Assembly: GCA_020445165.1 (NCBI GenBank)
Contig: JAGRHE010000056.1
Span: forward strand, 1 to 14,378
Length of the DNA stretch: 14,378 nt
Reading direction: 5' to 3'
Source of the DNA: Gammaproteobacteria bacterium
Lineage (GTDB): Bacteria > Pseudomonadota > Gammaproteobacteria > Chromatiales > Sedimenticolaceae
Positions 1 through 6,629 of the stretch are shown here, one piece after another (position 1 is the first letter of the stretch; each line of letters opens with the position of its first letter). The notes beneath the pieces are model-generated. The model saw only the letters and a program-made list of their open reading frames with translations, ran no database searches and was not told the origin of the DNA. The translations under genes were made by a program, and so were the position numbers.

Positions 1-1
1 C

Positions 2-481
2 GACGCTGACCCGCTGGCCCAGCAGGGCTTTCAGAAGATCGCCTACGCTTCGCTGTGTTCCGGCATCACGCTGGCGCAGTGCGGCCTGGGTTCGGTGCAT
101 GGCCTGGCCTCGCCGCTGGGTGCGTTCTTCCCGATCCCGCATGGCGTGGTCTGCGGCACGCTGGTCGCCGTGGCGACCCGGGTCAACATCCGGGCACTGC
201 GCGCGCGCGACCCGCAAAGCCCGGCACTGCGCAAGTATGCCGAGGCCGGCATCCTGCTCAGCGGGCGTATGTTCGCCAGCGAGGCGGCCGCGCAGGATGG
301 CCTGGTCGAACTGCTCGCAGAATGGACCGAGCGCCTCGCGCTGCCGCGCCTGGGCGAATTCGGCATGACTGACGGCGATGTCGACCGCGTGGTCGCCAAC
401 TGCCGCGGCGGCAGCATGCAGACCAACCCGCTGGTCCTTGCAGACGAAGAGCTGGCCGGGCTGCTGCGAATGCGGCTTTAA
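2..481 (+). CDS. Iron-containing alcohol dehydrogenase, C-terminal part (5' end outside window)
   Basis: The reading frame is open from base 2 to the TAA at 479-481, so only about the last 159 residues are present. It begins DADPLAQQGFQKIAYASLCS and carries the family's metal-site region, GSVHGLASPLG followed ten residues later by PHG. In FucO-type group III dehydrogenases these two histidines are Fe/Zn ligands. The fifth position of the usual HxxxHP motif is Ser here (HGLAS), which also occurs in some subfamilies. The rest is the all-helical C-terminal domain. The enzyme family oxidises or reduces alcohols and aldehydes with NAD(P); the substrate cannot be read from this part. The gene is convergent with the slp pair, with only seven bases between the stop codons and no obvious terminator. 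Confidence 0.88.
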   Translation, partial: DADPLAQQGFQKIAYASLCSGITLAQCGLGSVHGLASPLGAFFPIPHGVVCGTLVAVATRVNIRALRARDPQSPALRKYAEAGILLSGRMFASEAAAQDGLVELLAEWTERLALPRLGEFGMTDGDVDRVVANCRGGSMQTNPLVLADEELAGLLRMRL

Positions 482-488
482 GACCGGC

Positions 489-1001
489 TCAGAAACCGAT
501 ATTGATCCCGCCCCAGCCACGCGTGCCACCACTGCCGACCCCGATGCCGATACTCGGCGAGATGCGCGGACCGGAGCGGGCCGAACTGACCGGGGCATCC
601 CACAGCTTGAGACGCTCGCTGATTACGACCGGGTAGCGGTAGGACGACTCGCCGATACGACCGTCGGTGAAGCCCTTGAGCAGACCACGCACCTCGATCA
701 ACCGGTCAGGCTCGTACTCGCGCGGTTCGAGAAAACCCTGCTTGTCGGCGATGAAACGCCCGTGCGAGGGCTGGTCGGCCAGCGGCCGGCCGTCGCTGTC
801 CAGCGGGAATGCCAGCACCTCGACCAGGGTACGGTCACGAAGGTTCTTGACCTTGACGATCTGGCCGCCCCAGTGCACCTCGCCATTGGCGTCACCCGAG
901 CGGATGACATCGGCTGGCGTCGGTCCGGTCGCGACCGGCGGCGTACTGGCACAGCCGGCCAACAGAACCAACATTGTCAACAAAACGGCAACTCGCTGCA
1001 T
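489..1001 (-). CDS. Slp family outer-membrane lipoprotein (second of a tandem pair)
   Basis: This 170-residue protein starts with a lipoprotein signal, MQRVAVLLTMLVLLAGC, with lipobox LLAGC and predicted lipidated Cys17. The body matches the Slp/YeaY family. It has VHWGGQIVKVKN near residue 43, a FPLDSDGRP segment, then GRFIADKQGFLEP and a terminal SSYRYPVVISERLKLW. E. coli Slp is a starvation-induced outer-membrane lipoprotein of about 188 residues with no defined activity. Here the tail after the Slp core is Gly/Ser-rich and ends GINIGF, with a terminal aromatic residue. It lies three bases after the stop of the upstream paralogue (1005-1559), so the two are surely co-transcribed. They share the Slp core but have diverged strongly. 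Start chosen at ATG 999-1001, directly ahead of the signal peptide. Confidence 0.9.
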   Translation of the reverse strand: MQRVAVLLTMLVLLAGCASTPPVATGPTPADVIRSGDANGEVHWGGQIVKVKNLRDRTLVEVLAFPLDSDGRPLADQPSHGRFIADKQGFLEPREYEPDRLIEVRGLLKGFTDGRIGESSYRYPVVISERLKLWDAPVSSARSGPRISPSIGIGVGSGGTRGWGGINIGF

Positions 1002-1004
1002 GTC

Positions 1005-1559
1005 TCACCACCTGTGGTACGGCCAGTGCGAAAACGGCCGGAACGGCCCGTATGGCCACCATGGGTCATAGTAATACGGATCGTAGGCCCAGGGCCGCTC
1101 GACCGGCTCCTGGTACACCGGCCACAGGTGCAGCCCCTCGACCGCGACCACCGGGTAGCGATAGTCATATTCACCGACCGGCCGGTTCATTGGCTCCAGC
1201 AGGCGGCCGCGTACGCTCAGGCGCTTGCCCGCGGTGTACTCGATCGGATCGAGAAAACGCGGCACGCGGGCGATGAAGCGCACACCCTGGCCGCCATCGG
1301 GTTGCGGTTCGCCATCGTCATACAGCGGACGGCCGAACACCTCGACGTCGCTATGCCCATCGGCATTGCGCAGCGCGATGATCTCGCCACCCCAACGCAC
1401 CTGGCGGCCGAGATGGGCCTGGGGATTGCTCTGCACCTCGGCCGTGGTCGGTGCGTCAGCGATCGCCGGCCCCAGTTCACGTGGCGGCTGACTGCTGCAG
1501 CCAACCAGCAACATCACCAGCAACAGACACCCAAAAACGCCGATTCTCATCCGATTCAT
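1005..1559 (-). CDS. Slp family outer-membrane lipoprotein (first of a tandem pair)
   Basis: A 184-residue Slp-type lipoprotein. The signal is MNRMRIGVFGCLLLVMLLVGC, with lipobox LLVGC and Cys21 as the lipidated residue. The Slp core follows: QVRWGGEIIALRN, FGRPLYDDGEPQ, VRFIARVPRFLDPIEY and YDYRYPVVAVEGLHLW. The C-terminus is unusually rich in Trp, Tyr and Pro (repeats of the type DPYYYDPWWPYGPF) and ends HWPYHRW. That tail is not part of the Slp core and could contact the cell wall or envelope; this is inference. The frame is open further upstream to 1676, but ATG 1557-1559 is preferred because it puts the signal peptide at the N-terminus and has a purine-rich GGGAGTGGGG just upstream. It is divergent from ycgL, so the 1560-1685 gap should hold both promoters. 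Confidence 0.9.
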   Translation of the reverse strand: MNRMRIGVFGCLLLVMLLVGCSSQPPRELGPAIADAPTTAEVQSNPQAHLGRQVRWGGEIIALRNADGHSDVEVFGRPLYDDGEPQPDGGQGVRFIARVPRFLDPIEYTAGKRLSVRGRLLEPMNRPVGEYDYRYPVVAVEGLHLWPVYQEPVERPWAYDPYYYDPWWPYGPFRPFSHWPYHRW

Positions 1560-1685
1560 ATCCCCACTCCCACTGCCCGACCCGAAAGACCGCATCTGCG
1601 CTGCCGATAAGGGTTCGACCATCCAGCCACTGGGTACGTTCACGCTTTCGGGTAGAATCCGCAGTAGCCCGATCACACAGGATCA

Positions 1686-1967
1686 ATGATGGCCGACGAC
1701 GACCTTCCCTGCTGGGTTTACCGCAGCCTGCGCAAACAGGAGATGTACCTGTTTCTCGCCGCAAAGGATGATTTCGCGCGTGTACCCGAGACCCTGCTGG
1801 AAAAATTCGGCCCGCCGATCCTGGTCATCGAGCTGGAGCTGTGCGCCAAGCGCAAGCTCGCCCGCGAAGACGTTAACAAGGTCATCGCCAACCTGAAATC
1901 GCAGGGTTTTCACCTGCAGATGCCACCACAGCTGCAACCCGACATGTATCACGGCAACCCGGTCTGA
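1686..1967 (+). CDS. ycgL: YcgL domain-containing protein
   Basis: A 93-residue protein with the hallmarks of the gammaproteobacterial YcgL family: CWVYRSLRKQEMYLFL near the start, DDFARVPETLLEKFG, then KLAREDVNKVIANLKSQGF and a closing HLQMPP. The family is a small alpha/beta fold of unknown biochemical role, usually about 90-110 residues, so this is full length. Two in-frame ATGs lie side by side at 1686 and 1689. The AGGA at 1679-1682 is six bases from the second and only three from the first, so translation may begin at 1689. A TAGAAT at 1653-1658 could be its -10 box, but no convincing -35 is seen. The gene is followed after 48 bases by serB on the same strand. Confidence 0.93.
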   Translation: MMADDDLPCWVYRSLRKQEMYLFLAAKDDFARVPETLLEKFGPPILVIELELCAKRKLAREDVNKVIANLKSQGFHLQMPPQLQPDMYHGNPV

Positions 1968-2015
1968 TCCTTTTCCGCGCCGGCGACAGCGCCGACCCGG
2001 CCGTTTCGAAATCTT

Positions 2016-3230
2016 ATGAGCGAACTCTTCCTGCTGACCCTCAGCGGCGACGACCACCCCGGGGTCACCGCCGCGTTCATGGACGCGCTGGCAAGCCACG
2101 GCGTGAACGTGCTCGACATCGGCCAGGCCGTGATCCACGACCGCCTGAGCCTCGGCGTGCTGATCGAGATCCCCGACGCCAGCGAATCCGGCGCGGTGAT
2201 GAAGGAGCTGCTGTTCCTCGGCCACAGTCATGACCTGAAGGTGAACTTCAGCCCGATCGCCGAGGACGACTACGAACACTGGGTCGCCAGCCAGGGCCGC
2301 CCGCGCTACATCGTGACCCTGCTCGGACGCAAACTCAGCGCCGCCAACATCGCCCATGTCGCGGCCGTGGTGTCGCGTCACGGGCTCAACATCGACGCGA
2401 TCAGTCGCCTGTCGGGCCGCTTCTCGCTGCGTGACGCTAACCCGCGCCGACGCGCCTGCGTCGAGTTCGCGATCCGCGGCGTGGCCGACGATGCCGAACA
2501 GCTGCGCCACGACCTGCTGGCGCTAACCCGCGATGACGAGGTCGACGTCGCCTTCCAGGCCGACGACCTGTTCCGCCGCAACCGCCGCCTGATCGTGTTC
2601 GACATGGATTCGACCCTGATCCGGTGCGAGGTGATCGACGAGCTGGCGCACGCGGCCGGGGTCGGCGAACAGGTCGCGGCGATCACCGAATCGGCGATGC
2701 GCGGCGAGATCGGCTTCGACGACAGCTTCCGGCGCCGGGTCGGCCTGCTCGAAGGCCTGCGCGAGGACGTGCTCGAACGAATCGCGCGCGAGCTGCCGAT
2801 CACCGAGGGCGCCGGGCGCCTGATCGGCAACCTCAAGCGCATGGGCTACAAGGTAGGCATCCTGTCCGGCGGCTTCACCTACTTCGCCGAGCACCTCAAA
2901 TCGCGTTTCGGCGTCGACTGCGTATCGGCCAACCTGCTCGACATCGCCGACGGCCGGGTGACCGGGCGCGTGGTCGGCGACATCGTCAACGGCGAGAAAA
3001 AGGCCGAGTTGCTGCGCGGCATGGCGGCCCAGCTCGGCATCGACATGCGCCAGACGATCGCGGTCGGTGACGGCGCCAACGACCTGCCGATGCTCGGCAT
3101 CGCCGGCCTCGGCGTCGCCTTCCACGCCAAACCGGTGGTGCGGGCCAATGCACGCCACAGTATTTCGACGCTCGGCCTGGACAGCATCCTGTACCTGCTC
3201 GGCGTACGTGACCGCGAGGTGATCGAGTGA
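2016..3230 (+). CDS. serB: Phosphoserine phosphatase with two N-terminal ACT domains
   Basis: A 404-residue SerB that hydrolyses O-phospho-L-serine to L-serine, the last step of the phosphorylated serine pathway, in the cytoplasm. Two ACT domains occupy about residues 4-75 and 98-170, the long form common in Pseudomonas and actinobacteria; E. coli SerB is 322 residues. ACT domains usually bind amino acids, so serine feedback is possible. The HAD catalytic core follows. Its nucleophile motif is FDMDSTLI, with Asp196 as nucleophile and Asp198 as general acid/base. Motif II is ILSGGF (Ser284), Lys328 or Lys329 is the motif III lysine, and the Mg-binding motif is GDGAND (351-356). No strong Shine-Dalgarno precedes the ATG at 2016. 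A short CGGCG/CGCCG hairpin (1981-1994) lies in the gap after ycgL but lacks a T-tract. The stop codon overlaps the next gene's start. Confidence 0.96.
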   Translation: MSELFLLTLSGDDHPGVTAAFMDALASHGVNVLDIGQAVIHDRLSLGVLIEIPDASESGAVMKELLFLGHSHDLKVNFSPIAEDDYEHWVASQGRPRYIVTLLGRKLSAANIAHVAAVVSRHGLNIDAISRLSGRFSLRDANPRRRACVEFAIRGVADDAEQLRHDLLALTRDDEVDVAFQADDLFRRNRRLIVFDMDSTLIRCEVIDELAHAAGVGEQVAAITESAMRGEIGFDDSFRRRVGLLEGLREDVLERIARELPITEGAGRLIGNLKRMGYKVGILSGGFTYFAEHLKSRFGVDCVSANLLDIADGRVTGRVVGDIVNGEKKAELLRGMAAQLGIDMRQTIAVGDGANDLPMLGIAGLGVAFHAKPVVRANARHSISTLGLDSILYLLGVRDREVIE

Positions 3231-3901
3231 AAATCCCGTTGACGATACTGGCCGTGGTGGCCGTGATCCTGGTGGCGTTCGAACTGTTCGCGCCGGCACC
3301 CGGCCCGGACGCGCTGCAGGCGCGCACCGACCTGCCCTGGCAGATCACCGTGCATCCGGATGGCAGCAGCCGGGTGCTCGACCTGGAACTGGGCAGCGCC
3401 ACGCTGGGCGACGCGATGGAGAAATTCGGTGGCCTCGAAGGCCTGGCGCTGTTCGAGCCGAAACAAGGGCAACTGGCGCTGGAAGGCTTCTTCGGCACGG
3501 TCCAGCTCGGCCCGCTGAAGGCCAAGATCATCGTCGGGCTCGAGGCCGAACCGGCCGAGCTCGGACAGATGCGCGACGCCGCCGTCAAGCGCGAGGGCTC
3601 GCCGACCGGCGACTGGAAGTACACCCTGGCCGACGCGCCGCGTGACCACATGCACCGGCGCATCACCGTGATCAGCTACATACCGGGCACGCGCAACCTG
3701 GACGCCGGCTTCCTGCGCGAGCGTTTCGGCGAGCCGGCCGCGACCCTGCGCGAAAGCGAACAGGCCGTCAGCTGGTTCTATCCCAAGCTGGGCCTGTCGA
3801 TCCTGGTCGACGATGAAGCACGCGAGGTGTTCGAGTACCTGCCACCGCGCGACTTCGTGATGCCCGACGGCGTCACGCCGAATCCCGTCTACGGAAGCTG
3901 A
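3227..3901 (+). CDS. Membrane-anchored protein of unknown function, translationally coupled to serB
   Basis: I do not recognise a named family for this 224-residue protein. It has one N-terminal hydrophobic segment (about residues 4-22, ILAVVAVILVAFELFAP) that looks like an uncleaved anchor or signal. A soluble domain follows with alternating beta-type stretches. The C-terminal part contains SWFYPKLGLSILVDDEAREV and a tail FEYLPPRDFVMPDG. The middle region (GDAMEKFGG, and later FLRERFGEPA) hints at two related halves, because both pair a helix with an FGxP/FGG turn preceding a short strand. This is a weak observation. Translation starts at GTG 3227-3229 inside the serB stop (GTGA), so the two are almost certainly translationally coupled. 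The product probably lies on the periplasmic face of the inner membrane. Any link with serine synthesis is unknown. Confidence 0.82.
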   Translation: MKIPLTILAVVAVILVAFELFAPAPGPDALQARTDLPWQITVHPDGSSRVLDLELGSATLGDAMEKFGGLEGLALFEPKQGQLALEGFFGTVQLGPLKAKIIVGLEAEPAELGQMRDAAVKREGSPTGDWKYTLADAPRDHMHRRITVISYIPGTRNLDAGFLRERFGEPAATLRESEQAVSWFYPKLGLSILVDDEAREVFEYLPPRDFVMPDGVTPNPVYGS

Positions 3902-3931
3902 TTCCCACCGCGGCGGCAACCTTGCAAGCGG

Positions 3932-3952
3932 CGAGGCTTTTGCTTAGCCTCG
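3932..3952 (+). terminator. Possible hairpin after the serB operon
   Basis: A perfect seven-base inverted repeat, CGAGGCT (3932-3938) and AGCCTCG (3946-3952), with a seven-base loop, lies 30 bases past the stop of the 3227-3901 gene. There is no T-tract after it, so it is only a weak terminator candidate. It could equally act in the leader of the 4034 gene. Confidence 0.35.
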
Positions 3953-4033
3953 GAACCCGATGCAGATGTTCCTGGACGCCCTGGCGACCCGGAAGGCCAT
4001 GGAAAAAGCACAACAAGCAAGGAGTTGCCGCCG

Positions 4034-4435
4034 ATGAAACAGCTCACATCGAAACTCGCCGCCTGCCTCGTGATCGCGCCGCTGTGCGGTGCGGCAGTCG
4101 GCAGTGATGCACCCATGACACTGAACGCGGAAGCACTCGATGCCGTGACGGCGGGTGGTGTGCCTGCAATCCAGCAGGATTGCTGGTCGACGCGCTGTGC
4201 GGGAATGATCTTCATCCGCGACGGGGCTTACGCATTTTCGTTCAATCTTCCCAACCTCAGCAATCCGTCGACTGGTTATACGTTCAGATGGCCGCAGGCG
4301 ACTACTGCATCGAGCCTGACCGTATTCCCGATCAGTCCCAGGTCAGTCCCGTCCGAACCGCCCAGCAGCGCGCCAGGCGACACGAGCTCGCGACCAAGGT
4401 ACGTCAGCGCAGCCGCATTGCTGCTGGGTCGGTAA
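4034..4435 (+). CDS. Small exported protein with Sec signal and double-glycine-like motif
   Basis: A 133-residue protein of unknown function. Residues 1-25 look like a Sec signal peptide (MKQLTSKLAACLVIAPLCGA, then AVGSDA with a plausible AVG/SDA cut). Directly after it is MTLNAEALDAVTAGG, where the L-x4-LDxVTAGG pattern resembles double-glycine leader ends. Related LxDxxLxxVTG motifs are common just after signal peptides in small secreted proteobacterial proteins of unknown role. Cys50 and Cys55 could form a disulphide. The C-terminal third is Ser/Pro/Thr-rich. A good AAGGAG at 4018-4024 lies nine bases before ATG 4034; an upstream in-frame TTG (4025) is less likely. Codon bias is weaker than in the neighbours, so the 3' half may have drifted or be frameshifted. 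It converges on the minus-strand 89-residue gene. Confidence 0.65.
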   Translation: MKQLTSKLAACLVIAPLCGAAVGSDAPMTLNAEALDAVTAGGVPAIQQDCWSTRCAGMIFIRDGAYAFSFNLPNLSNPSTGYTFRWPQATTASSLTVFPISPRSVPSEPPSSAPGDTSSRPRYVSAAALLLGR

Positions 4436-4450
4436 ACGCCGCGGAAGGCC

Positions 4451-4720
4451 TCAACCGGCCCGCACCAGCGCATCCATCTTCTGTTTTGCGGCATCCCAGG
4501 CCGGGCCGGTGTTGTTGCCGTCGGCCATCAGTTCGATCAGGCGGTAAGCGACCTGGCGCTGCGGCGCCGTCAGATCACGCAGCTTGGCCAGCTTGAACAG
4601 GTAGCCGGCCTGTTCGAATTCGAGTGTCGACACCAGGGCGTAGAGCGTGAGTGCGGCGGCCGAGTGCGGTGCTTCGTTGATCTGCGCCAGCAACTCGTCC
4701 AGCACCTCGACGTCACTCAT
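4451..4720 (-). CDS. Small helical protein of unknown function, coupled to PilZ gene
   Basis: This 89-residue protein begins MSDVEVLDELLAQINEAPHS. It looks entirely alpha-helical and is rich in Ala and Leu, with no signal peptide, membrane segment or metal motif. I recognise no family. Its ATG (4718-4720) overlaps the stop of the PilZ gene in the sequence ATGA, which indicates translational coupling. The frame remains open further upstream, but that part only shadows the PilZ gene. By position it could be a partner or effector of the PilZ protein; this is inference. Confidence 0.82.
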   Translation of the reverse strand: MSDVEVLDELLAQINEAPHSAAALTLYALVSTLEFEQAGYLFKLAKLRDLTAPQRQVAYRLIELMADGNNTGPAWDAAKQKMDALVRAG

Positions 4721-5016
4721 CCAAGTACCCGGCTGATCTGGCAGGCGACGGCGAAACTGCCCTGCCCGCCATCGACCGGGGTACAGCGCAACACCTGGAC
4801 CTCGGCCGTCATCGGCGGCGTGATGTCGTTGACCGGCTTGATCTCGATCATCAGCGTGGCATTCGAGTCGATCTCGCGATCGAGCCACATCAACAAACCG
4901 CCACCACTGAGATTCTTGACGATGGCGCCGCCGCCATCACCATCCACGACCTGGAAACTGGCCGGGCACTCGATCTCCATGCGCGGGTAGTTGCGTTTTT
5001 CGCGGTAGTCCAACAT
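4717..5016 (-). CDS. Single-domain PilZ protein, probable c-di-GMP receptor
   Basis: A 99-residue protein made of one PilZ domain. The N-terminal RxxxR motif is visible as RNYPR (near residue 8), within EKRNYPRMEIECPASF. The second motif, NxSxxG, is NLSGGG near residue 35, so both halves of the canonical c-di-GMP binding signature are intact. The beta-barrel continues with a LRCTPVDGGQGSFAVAC strand pair. Such stand-alone PilZ proteins act as cytoplasmic c-di-GMP receptors that change a partner's activity. A GGGGGA lies just upstream of ATG 5014-5016. The gene sits 47 bases after a phosphohexomutase and overlaps the 89-residue gene by four bases, suggesting one transcript linking c-di-GMP sensing with sugar-phosphate supply. 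Confidence 0.93.
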   Translation of the reverse strand: MLDYREKRNYPRMEIECPASFQVVDGDGGGAIVKNLSGGGLLMWLDREIDSNATLMIEIKPVNDITPPMTAEVQVLRCTPVDGGQGSFAVACQISRVLG

Positions 5017-5063
5017 CCGTCCCCCTGTTGTCGGCGGCGCCGTGCGCTATGGCTATCGCCGCG

Positions 5064-6548
5064 TTAACGCCGCCAGGCTTCGAGTGCGACCAGGCATTCG
5101 GCATTGAGTTGACGCGCGCGCTGCGCGCTGTCCGCTTCAGTGTAGCAACGCAACTCCGGGGCGTTGCCGGACGGACGCAGGTGCACGATCTCGTCGTTGG
5201 CGAAGGTCAGCCTCAGGCCGTCGGTGATGTCGGTCGATGTGGGCGCACCGAGGGCCGGCAGCAGCTCGGCCACGCCGGCCGGATCCGCAATCAGGGCCGC
5301 GATACGCTGGCTGCTGATCTCGGTCGGAAATTCCTTCAGCCGGTCGCTGGCCGTGAAGCGTGCCGGCAGCAGTTCACTGAGTTGCGACACCGGCACGCCC
5401 TGGCGGCGGGCGAGCAGGATCACGGCCAGAGCGACAATCACAGCGTCACGGGTCGGCAGTGCTTCGAGTGTGCCGCCGTCCAGCTCAATCGACGACAGGG
5501 TCAGGAAACCACCATTGGCCTCGTAGCCGACCACGCGGCTGGCGCCCTGCTCGCGCGCCTCGAGCATGCCGTCGATGACGAACGGTGATCCGATCCGGGC
5601 GCGGGTGACGGCGGGAAACCAGCCGGATTTCTCCAGCGCCGTGTTGCTGCTGACCGGAGTGACCACAGCATCGGCATCGAGAAAACGCGCGGTCAGGATG
5701 CCGGCGATGTCACCACGCAGCCATTCCCCGCGCTCGTCGCCGACCAGGGGCCGGTCGCCATCGCCGTCGGCCGACACCAGCAAATCAAAGCGTTCGCTCT
5801 GCGCCCACTCGCGCGCCAGCGCAACGTCGGCATCGCGTATCGCCTCGGTGTCGACCGGCACGAAGCTGTCCGAGTAACCGCGCCGTAGCACATCGGCACC
5901 GAGACCGCCGAAGATCTCGGTCATGACACCGGCAGCGACGGTGGAATGCTCGTAGACCAGCACGCGCACGCCGCTGAGGCATCGCGGTGGCAGGAAGTCG
6001 AGGTAACGGTTCACATAGCGCCGGTACGCGGTGCCATCCTCGGACGGCAGTGACGGCGGCTGCACGAAACAGCCCTTGTCGTTGAACAGCGCGCGTGGTG
6101 CGCTGACCACCTGCTCGCGGATGCCGGCCTCGTCGGCTTTCAGTACCTCGCCGTCGGGCTTGTTGAACTTGATCCCGTTGCGGTCATCCGGGATGTGGCT
6201 GCCGGTGACCATCAGGCTGGCGATTTTCTCGCCGAAGGCATAGCTGGCGACCGCAGGACTCGGGATGTTGCCGCAGTTGACAGCCTCGTAACCCAGGTCG
6301 TCGATCGCCGCGATCGCCGCCGCCATGATGCGCGGCGAGCTGGGCCGGTAGTCGCCAGCCACTGCGACTGCGTCGCCTGGATGGATGGCGCCGGCCTTTT
6401 CCAGGTATTGCAGGAACCCCACGGTGTACAGGTAACAGACGCGATCGGTCATCGCATCGGCCAGGCCACGTGCGCCACTGGTGCCGAAACCGACGCCGCT
6501 GTGCGCCATCAGGTCGCCGATCGCGACCGTCTCGGATTTTTCGTTCAT
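5064..6548 (-). CDS. Alpha-D-phosphohexomutase (phosphomannomutase/phosphoglucomutase family)
   Basis: A 495-residue member of the alpha-D-phosphohexomutase superfamily, which moves a phosphate between O1 and O6 of hexoses to feed polysaccharide and LPS synthesis. All four domain signatures are present. They are FGTSGARG near residue 21; a phosphoserine loop VTGSHIPDDRNGIKF with Ser117 as phospho-acceptor; the metal loop SADGDGDRPLV near 259-269; the sugar-binding loop GYEANGGF (341-348); and the phosphate-binding loop RPSGNAPELR near 458. The serine loop differs from the commoner TASHNP form, and RPSGN replaces RxSGT, so substrate choice (mannose, glucose or another hexose) is open. ATG 6546-6548 is chosen because FGTSG then falls at the normal distance from the N-terminus; the frame extends to 6608 without homology. 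It probably heads a PilZ-containing operon. Confidence 0.9.
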   Translation of the reverse strand: MNEKSETVAIGDLMAHSGVGFGTSGARGLADAMTDRVCYLYTVGFLQYLEKAGAIHPGDAVAVAGDYRPSSPRIMAAAIAAIDDLGYEAVNCGNIPSPAVASYAFGEKIASLMVTGSHIPDDRNGIKFNKPDGEVLKADEAGIREQVVSAPRALFNDKGCFVQPPSLPSEDGTAYRRYVNRYLDFLPPRCLSGVRVLVYEHSTVAAGVMTEIFGGLGADVLRRGYSDSFVPVDTEAIRDADVALAREWAQSERFDLLVSADGDGDRPLVGDERGEWLRGDIAGILTARFLDADAVVTPVSSNTALEKSGWFPAVTRARIGSPFVIDGMLEAREQGASRVVGYEANGGFLTLSSIELDGGTLEALPTRDAVIVALAVILLARRQGVPVSQLSELLPARFTASDRLKEFPTEISSQRIAALIADPAGVAELLPALGAPTSTDITDGLRLTFANDEIVHLRPSGNAPELRCYTEADSAQRARQLNAECLVALEAWRR

Positions 6549-6593
6549 TCCGTGCCCGCAGTTCAGTAACCCCCCGATTCTAGCGCGAATGCC

Positions 6594-6621
6594 CTGTCCG
6601 CCGTGCACGACAGGCGGACGG
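6594..6621 (-). terminator. Hairpin between lpxR and the phosphohexomutase gene
   Basis: An inverted repeat of nine pairs including one G-U, CTGTCCGCC (6594-6602) against GGCGGACGG (6613-6621), with a ten-base loop, starts just past the lpxR stop on the minus strand. No T-tract follows, so it may attenuate rather than fully terminate, or act in a Rho-dependent or RNA-stabilising way. Confidence 0.45.
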
Positions 6622-6629
6622 ATTGCCGC

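Noticed and set aside
378..1610. A 410-codon open frame on the plus strand
   Set aside because: It lies opposite the two slp genes, has low-complexity Arg/Ala/Asp-rich sequence without any family features, and is explained by GC-rich antisense third positions.
1683..2510. A 275-codon minus-strand frame opposite ycgL and serB
   Set aside because: The sequence looks like antisense of conserved genes and has no recognisable domain or ribosome site.
4180..4596. Alternative frame that could rescue a frameshifted 3' half of the 4034 gene
   Set aside because: Its sequence has no secretion or domain features and runs into the opposing minus-strand gene. Neither frame is clearly better, so I kept the uninterrupted one.
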